A stretch of 35,803 bases of DNA from JAAKFL01 sp964629645. GTDB taxonomy: Bacteria; Chlamydiota; Chlamydiia; Chlamydiales; SLFE01. Under the pieces are notes generated by a model. It had not been told where the DNA came from. It did no database searches and saw only the letters and a list, made by a program, of their open reading frames with translations. Position 1 is the first letter of the stretch. Every line of letters starts with the position of its first letter. The position numbers and the translations under genes are program-made. Where the stretch lies: NCBI GenBank assembly GCA_964629645.1, contig CAZVSU010000017.1, positions 1 through 35,803 on the forward strand. The letters are read 5' to 3'. Of this stretch, positions 30,035 through 35,803 are shown piece by piece.

Positions 30035-32022
30035 AAAAAAGTGATTACGACGCCCTTTGCGAAACGGCATGGGAGCATAACAGGCGGTATTATGTCGAAC
30101 ATAGCCCCGTGATTTCTGACGAGGAATTCGACCGGCTGCTCAAACAGATCGAGTCCATTGAAAAAGAATATCCGAACTGGATCTCTTCAGCATCTCCGAC
30201 GCAAAGGGTCGGAGAAGAGACGACAGAGGGATTTAAGACTGCTGAGCATAGCGTTCCGATGCTCTCCCTGGCTAATACCTATTCTCGGGATGAAATCGAG
30301 GAGTTTATCAAGCGGGTTGAGCGCCTTGAGGGAAAAGGGGGACACGTCTTCTGCTGCGAATTGAAAATGGATGGAGTCGCGATTTCCTGCCGCTATGAAA
30401 ACGGACTCTTTGTCCAAGCCGTCACTCGAGGAAACGGACGGGAAGGGGATGTGATCACAGCAAACATGCGGACATTGCACTCCCTTCCCTTAAAACTCTA
30501 TGGTGACGATGTGCCCGATGTGCTCGAAGTTCGGGGCGAAGTGTATATGCCCCGCGACGTTTTCACTCGGCTCAACAAGACGCGAAAAGACAGAGGAGAT
30601 GAGCCATGGGCCAATCCTCGAAATGCCGCTGCAGGCTCATTGAAATTAATCGATCCCAAAGAAGTCAACCGCCGCGGTCTGGCCGTAAAATTTTACGCAA
30701 TTGCCGAGTGCGATGGACTGCCGGTCACCTCGCAATTCGAGACACATGAGTACTTAAGGAGACACGGCCTTCCCATTCTTGCAGAAATTGAGCGCTGTCA
30801 CTCCCTAGGCGCAATCTGGGCGTTTACAGAAAAAGTGAAACGTTTAAGACAGGACTTAGCTTACGACATTGACGGAATTGTCATTAAAGCCGACTCTCTT
30901 GCTTCCCAAAAAAAGATGGGGGCTACCGGCAAAAATCCAAGGTGGGCGGTCGCTTATAAATTTGCCGCAGAACAATCCGAAACAGTGATTGAAGATATTT
31001 CCGTGCAAGTGGGTCGAAGCGGAGTGTTAACCCCCGTGGCAGAGCTCACCCCCGTTTTTTTAGTGGGGAGCACCATCTCGCGCGCGACGCTCCACAATCA
31101 AGACGAAATCGACAGAAAAGATATTCGGATTGGCGACACCGTATTGATCGAAAAAGGGGGGGATGTGATCCCCAAAGTGGCGGCCGTTGTCCATGATAAA
31201 AGGCCGGAAGGGACACAAAAGTGGCACGCGCCGAAACAATGTCCCAGCTGCGGAACCGATACCGTGAACATTGAGGGTGAGGTCGCCATTCGATGTCCGA
31301 ATAGCGAATCTTGCCCCGCTCAAAATCTCCGTTCATTGATTTACTTTGCAAGCAAGCAGGGGATGGATATCGAGCATTTAGGAGAAAAAGTTGTCGAGCA
31401 GCTTGTTTCATTGGGTTTTGTCAAAAGACCCTCTGATTTTTTCGCCCTGACTCCTGAGCAGCTTTCTCACCTCGAGGGATTCAAAGAAAAATCCATTTCT
31501 AATTTGCTCGGCAGCATTGACGCCTCAAAAAAGGTTCCTCTCGCCAGATTCATTATGGCTCTTGGCATCAAATTTGTCGGCGCCGGCACCGCGGAGTTGA
31601 TCGCTCGAAAAGTTGGAACAATAGAAGGTCTTAAGACTGTCACTTATGGTCAGCTCATTGCAATCGACGGCATTGGAGAGAAAGTCGCTGAATCTGTCGT
31701 TGATTTTTTTGACGATCCTGACACTCTCGACGAGGTCGATCGGCTACTGGAATTAGGTGTCGCGCCCCAGGCGGAGCGTGTCATCAGCTACACCGATCAT
31801 CCCTTTACCGGGAAAACATTTGTCTTAACAGGCTCGTTGGAGAATTTTACAAGGCAGTCGGCTTCTTCTTTGATCAAGGAAAGGGGAGGAAAGGTCACGT
31901 CATCGGTGAGCCGAAAGACCGACTACGTTTTAGCAGGCGAAGATCCCGGGTCAAAGCGGGACAAAGCAGAAAAGCTTGGCGTCGCCATCATTGACGAAGC
32001 CAAGTTTCAATCTCTTTTGTAG
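30031..32022 (+). CDS. ligA: NAD-dependent DNA ligase
   Basis: Protein of 663 residues that seals nicks in replication and repair with NAD. The adenylated Lys112 lies in CELKMDGVAI. The OB-fold region contains VGRSGVLTPVAEL. A four-cysteine zinc finger (CPSCG and CPNSESC) follows, then helix-hairpin-helix repeats (IDGIGEKVAESV) and a C-terminal BRCT domain (FTGKTFVLTGSL to LGVAIIDEAKFQSLL). Domain order and length are complete. It is convergent with the next gene, with only five bases between the two stops. Confidence 0.97.
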   Translation: MKKSDYDALCETAWEHNRRYYVEHSPVISDEEFDRLLKQIESIEKEYPNWISSASPTQRVGEETTEGFKTAEHSVPMLSLANTYSRDEIEEFIKRVERLEGKGGHVFCCELKMDGVAISCRYENGLFVQAVTRGNGREGDVITANMRTLHSLPLKLYGDDVPDVLEVRGEVYMPRDVFTRLNKTRKDRGDEPWANPRNAAAGSLKLIDPKEVNRRGLAVKFYAIAECDGLPVTSQFETHEYLRRHGLPILAEIERCHSLGAIWAFTEKVKRLRQDLAYDIDGIVIKADSLASQKKMGATGKNPRWAVAYKFAAEQSETVIEDISVQVGRSGVLTPVAELTPVFLVGSTISRATLHNQDEIDRKDIRIGDTVLIEKGGDVIPKVAAVVHDKRPEGTQKWHAPKQCPSCGTDTVNIEGEVAIRCPNSESCPAQNLRSLIYFASKQGMDIEHLGEKVVEQLVSLGFVKRPSDFFALTPEQLSHLEGFKEKSISNLLGSIDASKKVPLARFIMALGIKFVGAGTAELIARKVGTIEGLKTVTYGQLIAIDGIGEKVAESVVDFFDDPDTLDEVDRLLELGVAPQAERVISYTDHPFTGKTFVLTGSLENFTRQSASSLIKERGGKVTSSVSRKTDYVLAGEDPGSKRDKAEKLGVAIIDEAKFQSLL

Positions 32023-32027
32023 GACTC

Positions 32028-33572
32028 TTAATGTCTAAGATCCACAATGTCAATGAATGATGGATCACCGGGGATCATCCTTGAGACAGCGTCGATAAAA
32101 ACATCGCTGTAGTAGTGGTAAAGGGACCTTGCTCCTGCTTCGATTTGCGCCATTCGCGTGTCGTAGTGAATGAGCCTCTTGCACTCTATGACACTGGCTT
32201 CATATTCAATCAGTATCCGTTTTTTTTCATAGTCCAAAACTTCCTCCGCCAGCTCGACTTCCTGTTCGGTGTTGGCTTCGTCAATCCTTCGTTTGAAAAT
32301 TTTGTTCGCCTGGTCCAATGCCATATCGCGGAGCGTCTGATGGGAGGCTAAGAGTTCGTTTAACTCTTGCTGACACATTTTTTTTGAAAATGAAAGGTCG
32401 TTGCGGTGAGTCAAAAATTCATCGGTAATGCCCCACAAAACGGCCCGTTCATTTTCGTGGAGCATCTCGCTAAACGTGCTGCTTTCAAGGTGAAAAATGT
32501 CCACGAGGTCTGCGATTGGATACTGGCTCAAACTCATGCGGTCAGTCGCGGAGCGGCTCGAGTAAGAGGCGATGAATAAATGACGCCTTTCATAAGGAGT
32601 CAAAGTCAGGTGTGCCCGGCCGCGCAGATAAGCGTGTTTGAAACCGCATTTAAGATCTTCAGCTCTTTTTTCTTCAATGACAACAGGATCGCTATAGTGG
32701 TTCGGAATCAGGTAAACACCGGTTCCAATAAATGCCGGAACGCAGGCGACAGCAAGGCCGATAGGCTGGCCGCCCGGGGTTGCAAGGGCAACAACAGCTC
32801 CGATGCCAAGAGCCGCGAGCCCACAGGCCGCCGCCACTCCGTTCCAAAATTGTCTGGTCTCGAAGAAAGAAGGTCTGTTCATAAAGATTTTACCATCGAT
32901 CACCACCGTTTCATGCGACAACGGGCTTATGGATTCTCTTTCGGTAAAGAGATCGTAAGGGGAGGGCTCATCACCGTGGCCCAGAGGAGAAAAAAGAGCG
33001 ATAATGGTTGATTCAAGTGCCGAATCAATCGGATGAGAGAGTGTCAGTTTGGCCATATCCGGCCTGAACCATTCGCGATAATGATGCCTCAACTGATACG
33101 GTGTGAATGTTTTAAGATTGTGAATGAGAACCGGGTCGTCAGTCACTTCCAAAAGCTCGGCTCTGGCAAGTTCAAGTGCTTTTTGGCTCAAAGTGCCGTG
33201 GTGCAAAAAATCTCTTATGAGCATCAACGCCTCCTCAATGTCTGACGCGTCAGAAAGAGTGAGCGAGATTTTTGTCGAAAACGGGGTCTCGGTGACATGA
33301 GATCTTGCCAGAAGATCTTGATTGGTTCGTTTCAAAAAGTGCGCAATATCGCTCCATTCGTAATGCTCTGTTTCTTGGAGCAGGCTGCAGGCGACAAGCC
33401 GATTGATGCCGGGTCTTACTTCTGAAAAAGCTCCCCCTTTTACCGTCAGAGTCAGTTCAATGCGCTGGCCTGGGGATGTCGAGTCAAACTCAAATCCGTT
33501 GTCGAGTTGTGCCGCAGCAAGAGGACCGGCGCTTGCGATCAACAAAAGCAGTGTGATGAAAGATCGTAACAT
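32028..33572 (-). CDS. Exported M16-like protein lacking the zinc site, with membrane hairpin and coiled coil
   Basis: Protein of 514 residues. A signal peptide (about 1-21) ends in AAA. Residues about 34-195 follow the M16/insulinase half-domain: IELTLTVKGGAFSE, a helix at the HxxEH position, IEEALMLIRDFLHHGTLSQKALELARAEL, and FTPYQLRHHYREWFRPDMAKLTL. The zinc motif is replaced by RLVAC (58-62). Two hydrophobic segments at about 244-264 and 270-290 follow, then a polar, helix-rich part with a probable coiled coil (about 395-475). The function is unknown; catalysis by a zinc site is unlikely. AGGTGA lies just upstream of the ATG. Family assignment is by pattern, not by search. Confidence 0.72.
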   Translation of the reverse strand: MLRSFITLLLLIASAGPLAAAQLDNGFEFDSTSPGQRIELTLTVKGGAFSEVRPGINRLVACSLLQETEHYEWSDIAHFLKRTNQDLLARSHVTETPFSTKISLTLSDASDIEEALMLIRDFLHHGTLSQKALELARAELLEVTDDPVLIHNLKTFTPYQLRHHYREWFRPDMAKLTLSHPIDSALESTIIALFSPLGHGDEPSPYDLFTERESISPLSHETVVIDGKIFMNRPSFFETRQFWNGVAAACGLAALGIGAVVALATPGGQPIGLAVACVPAFIGTGVYLIPNHYSDPVVIEEKRAEDLKCGFKHAYLRGRAHLTLTPYERRHLFIASYSSRSATDRMSLSQYPIADLVDIFHLESSTFSEMLHENERAVLWGITDEFLTHRNDLSFSKKMCQQELNELLASHQTLRDMALDQANKIFKRRIDEANTEQEVELAEEVLDYEKKRILIEYEASVIECKRLIHYDTRMAQIEAGARSLYHYYSDVFIDAVSRMIPGDPSFIDIVDLRH

Positions 33573-33584
33573 TGTTCACCTATC

Positions 33585-33613
33585 GTTTAAGATTGCTTTG
33601 ATTTAGATGTCAA
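33585..33613 (-). promoter_or_regulatory. Promoter for the exported M16-like gene
   Basis: Minus strand TTGACA (plus 33608-33613; perfect), 17-base spacer, TTAAAC (plus 33585-33590). A ribosome binding site AGGTGA and the ATG follow close behind, so the leader is short. Confidence 0.5.
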
Positions 33614-33622
33614 AACTATAGC

Positions 33623-33653
33623 AAAAAAATCATTTCTCCGGATAAGAAATGAT
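33623..33653 (-). terminator. Intrinsic terminator on the minus strand with no obvious gene before it
   Basis: ATCATTTCT (33629-33637) and AGAAATGAT (33645-33653) form a perfect 9-bp stem with loop CCGGATA (plus strand). On the minus strand the stem runs directly into a run of seven T. It lies upstream of the promoter of the M16-like gene, so it does not end any gene called here. Confidence 0.6.
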
Positions 33654-33801
33654 GGCATTTTTCTAAGACACAAGAATTGCAGTTTCTAAAGAGATTTTTT
33701 TGTAAAAAATCACCCAGTAATATCTTATTTTAAAATAGTAAATTTTATCTTTTGAAAGATTTGTGTGATTAAAAGTCAGGTATTTATTTGTAAAGCATGT
33801 G

Positions 33802-33822
33802 CTTCTCTTAGCCAAAGAGAAG
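33802..33822. repeat. 8-bp inverted repeat next to the hppA -35 box
   Basis: CTTCTCTT (33802-33809) and AAGAGAAG (33815-33822), loop AGCCA, perfect. It ends one base before TTGACA. It could be an operator or a transcript end. Confidence 0.5.
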
Positions 33823-33823
33823 G

Positions 33824-33829
33824 TTGACA
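33824..33829 (+). promoter_or_regulatory. -35 box of a probable hppA promoter, -10 hidden in the gap
   Basis: A perfect TTGACA 69 bases before the hppA ATG. At a 17-base spacing the -10 would fall at 33847-33852, inside the N run, so it cannot be read. Confidence 0.45.
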
Positions 33830-33843
33830 TTTTAACCCCTGTT

Positions 33844-33853
33844 NNNNNNNNNN
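33844..33853. other. Assembly gap (10 N)
   Basis: Ten unknown bases. Round numbers like this often mark a scaffold join of unknown size, so the true distance between the -35 box and hppA is uncertain. Confidence 0.97.
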
Positions 33854-33897
33854 AACTGGATACTTCTCAAAATGATTTTTAACAAAGGGACTTCAGC

Positions 33898-35803
33898 ATG
33901 TTCTTAGACGCGAATGGATTCGTTATCGGCTCCGGAATTGTAGCGCTCTTGTATGGCTTGTTTCTCATTCGATCAATTCTCGCAGCTAGTGCAGGAAACG
34001 AACGGATGCAAGAAATTGCCGGGGCGATACAAGAAGGGGCAAAAGCCTACCTTAACCGGCAATATACCGTCATCACAATAGTGGGTCTGATTATCTTTGC
34101 TTTTCTCACCTGGAAATTGGGTCTGGCCGTAGGCATCGGCTTTCTTATCGGCTCGATTTTGTCCGGACTTGCAGGTTACATTGGAATGAATATTTCTGTT
34201 CGCGCCAACTCTAGAGTCACCGAGTGCGCACGAGGCAGTTTAAATGCCGCCCTTCAGCTTGCCTTCAAATCAGGAGCCGTGACGGGATTTTTGGTCGTGG
34301 GACTCGCCTTGCTCGGTATCGGGATCTACTACATCGCCCTTAAAGCATGGGGCTTCGATTCCGGCGCCCTTTTAGAGGCGCTTGTGGCCCTTGGGTTCGG
34401 CGCTTCACTTATTTCGATCTTCGCGAGACTAGGCGGAGGCATATTCACAAAAGGGGCTGATGTCGGCGCTGATCTTGTGGGTAAAATTGAAGCGGGCATT
34501 CCTGAAGATGATCCGAGAAACCCCGCCGTTATTGCCGACAACGTCGGAGACAACGTCGGCGACTGTGCAGGAATGGCGGCCGATCTTTTCGAAACCTATG
34601 TCGTCACAATCGTCGGGACAATGCTTCTTGCCGGCGTGTTCTGGAATGACAATCCCGAAGTGCGCGAGATGATGCTTATGTATCCTCTTGTCATCGGCGG
34701 CGTTTGCATCATCGCTTCGATTTTGGGCTCTTTTTTCGTCCGTCTGGGCAAAAGCAAAAATATTATGGGCGCGCTTTATAAAGGATTTATCGCAACCGCC
34801 TTGTTTTCGGCAGTCGGAATAGCGGCCGCGACTCAGCTGACAGTCGGCTTTCAAGAGGTTTATCAAGGGAGCGAAGTGGCTTTTAACGGAGCCAACCTTT
34901 ACGTTTGCTCTCTTATTGGTTTATTTGTGACAGGACTTTTGATTTGGATTACAGAATACTATACATCAACGGCTTATCGTCCCGTGAAAGAAATTGCAAA
35001 AGCCTCGGAAACCGGTCATGCCACAAATATGATCGCAGGTCTTGCTGTTTCCCTTGAATCGACAGCGCTTCCTGTCATCGTGATCTGTTTGGCGATTTTG
35101 CTCACCTATCTCAATGCAGGCCTTTTTGGCATCGCCATTGCGGCAACATCAATGCTTGCACTTGCGGGCATGGTTGTTGCGCTGGACGCCTACGGTCCGG
35201 TGACCGATAATGCCGGCGGTATTGCCGAAATGGCAGACCTCCCCCCTGAAGTCAGGCAGACAACTGATGCACTGGATGCCGTTGGGAATACGACAAAAGC
35301 CGTGACGAAGGGCTATGCGATCGGTTCTGCCGGCCTGGCAGCGCTTGTTCTGTTTACAGCGTTCATTGAAGATATCACTCACTACTTCCCTGAGATGCAG
35401 CTGCAATTTTTCTTACAGGATGCCTATGTTGTCATCGGCCTCTTTCTTGGCGGCCTTTTGCCCTATCTATTCAGTTCGATGAGTATGAAGGCTGTTGGGC
35501 GGGCCGCAAGCTCGGTTGTGATCGAAGTCAGGCGGCAATTCAAAGAGATTCCCGGCATTATGGAGGGAACAGCTAAGCCCGACTATGGCCGCGCGGTCGA
35601 CATGTTGACAAAAGGGGCCATCAAAGAAATGATTCTGCCCTCGCTTCTTCCCGTTGCTGCACCGATCATCGTCTATTATGTGATTAACTTGATCAGCGGA
35701 CAAGAGCAGGCCTTCTTGACCGTCGGGTCGATGCTTCTTGGAATCGTCGTGACCGGAATCTTTGTCGCAATTTCGATGACGTCAGGCGGAGGCGCGTGGG
35801 ATA
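33898..35803 (+). CDS. hppA: Membrane-bound proton-translocating pyrophosphatase (partial, 3' end beyond window)
   Basis: 635 codons are present without a stop; the gene runs off the window. The protein couples pyrophosphate hydrolysis to proton (or sodium) pumping across the membrane. Seen: GGGIFTKGADVGADLVGKIE (about 180-199), DDPRNPAVIADNVGDNVGDC, AYGPVTDNAGGIAEMADL and GNTTKAVTKGYAIGSAG. In the last motif Lys follows GNTT, where K+-dependent enzymes have Ala, so this should be a K+-independent H+-pump. Many hydrophobic helices are evident. AAAGGGA lies seven bases before the ATG. The window ends in the C-terminal SGGGAWD motif, so little is missing. Confidence 0.96.
   Translation, partial: MFLDANGFVIGSGIVALLYGLFLIRSILAASAGNERMQEIAGAIQEGAKAYLNRQYTVITIVGLIIFAFLTWKLGLAVGIGFLIGSILSGLAGYIGMNISVRANSRVTECARGSLNAALQLAFKSGAVTGFLVVGLALLGIGIYYIALKAWGFDSGALLEALVALGFGASLISIFARLGGGIFTKGADVGADLVGKIEAGIPEDDPRNPAVIADNVGDNVGDCAGMAADLFETYVVTIVGTMLLAGVFWNDNPEVREMMLMYPLVIGGVCIIASILGSFFVRLGKSKNIMGALYKGFIATALFSAVGIAAATQLTVGFQEVYQGSEVAFNGANLYVCSLIGLFVTGLLIWITEYYTSTAYRPVKEIAKASETGHATNMIAGLAVSLESTALPVIVICLAILLTYLNAGLFGIAIAATSMLALAGMVVALDAYGPVTDNAGGIAEMADLPPEVRQTTDALDAVGNTTKAVTKGYAIGSAGLAALVLFTAFIEDITHYFPEMQLQFFLQDAYVVIGLFLGGLLPYLFSSMSMKAVGRAASSVVIEVRRQFKEIPGIMEGTAKPDYGRAVDMLTKGAIKEMILPSLLPVAAPIIVYYVINLISGQEQAFLTVGSMLLGIVVTGIFVAISMTSGGGAWD

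Larger units (their letters stand above)
33573..33897. other. AT-rich intergenic region (325 bases) with several inverted repeats
   Basis: No coding region is seen. It holds, from left to right, the minus promoter at 33585-33613, a minus-strand terminator structure at 33623-33653, a T/A hairpin at 33693-33711 (GATTTTTT/AAAAAATC), a 12-base palindrome TATTTTAAAATA (33725-33736), ATCTTT/AAAGAT (33747-33760), an 8-bp stem at 33802-33822, the -35 box at 33824 and the N gap. It is clearly richer in A+T than the genes around it. Confidence 0.7.

Noticed and set aside
32580..33011. Plus frame of 143 codons antisense to the M16-like gene
   Set aside because: Shadow of the minus-strand gene; no recognisable features and no start signals.
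34429..34866. Minus frame of 145 codons within hppA
   Set aside because: Antisense to a strongly conserved gene whose motifs are all in the plus frame.
1..35803. CRISPR array, prophage or toxin-antitoxin module
   Set aside because: I saw no regularly spaced repeats, phage structural genes or toxin-antitoxin pair. The only mobile trace is the transposase tail at the left edge.

Overview
The window looks like chromosome from an environmental (amoeba-associated) member of the Chlamydiae, inferred from sequence and remembered gene order only. Three blocks match chlamydial order: rpmH beside rnpA with rpmJ-rpsN reading away; rplY(ctc)-pth-rpsF-rpsR-rplI-ispE; and a PhnP-like hydrolase beside hflX. 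The cysteine-free L36 is also chlamydial in type. A complete citrate synthase, heptose-synthesis genes, QueC/QueE, a photolyase and a proton-pumping pyrophosphatase argue against Chlamydiaceae. Base composition looks close to half G+C by eye (not counted), which would fit a Criblamydiaceae relative such as Estrella; this is a guess. A run of 10 N shows a draft scaffold.

Layout. 1-160: tail of an IS200/IS605-type transposase and a palindrome. 213-6854 (minus): rpmH, rnpA, a PcrA/UvrD helicase, photolyase, a two-domain epimerase-like protein and an RhlE-like RNA helicase. 6946-7485 (plus): rpmJ-rpsN from a divergent promoter. 7509-8609: a GYF_2 membrane protein, an Asp23-like protein and tRNA-Gln. 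8639-12953: prs, then the ribosomal/pth/ispE run. 12950-15284: hldD and hldE for ADP-heptose. 15271-17359: two unrecognised proteins. 17327-18634 (minus): queE-queC. 18730-21165: mdh, citrate synthase, acylphosphatase. 21193-26914: FAD oxidoreductase, membrane protein, PhnP-like hydrolase, hflX, radC, mtaB. 26908-32022: a glgB-linked protein, glgB, ligA. 32028-33572 (minus): an exported, apparently inactive M16-like protein. 33573-33897: AT-rich intergenic DNA rich in inverted repeats. 33898-end: hppA, cut by the window edge.

The genes are tightly packed. Many junctions are 4-base ATGA overlaps (photolyase/epimerase, ispE/hldD, membrane protein/phnP-like, glgB/ligA), which suggests translational coupling. 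Most content is housekeeping: translation, DNA repair, TCA steps, envelope precursors, tRNA modification and glycogen branching.

The less ordinary signals are: (i) several genes whose -10 box lies only 6-7 bases before the start codon with no ribosome binding site at the usual spacing, suggesting leaderless mRNAs; (ii) an rnpA frame with no ATG, GTG or TTG before its conserved N-terminus, apparently starting at CTG on the rpmH stop; (iii) HldE with a decayed nucleotidyltransferase half; (iv) an exported M16-like domain whose HxxEH zinc site reads RLVAC; (v) a terminator-like structure in the 33.6-33.9 kb intergenic region that no annotated gene explains. I did not find a CRISPR array, prophage or recognisable defence island.
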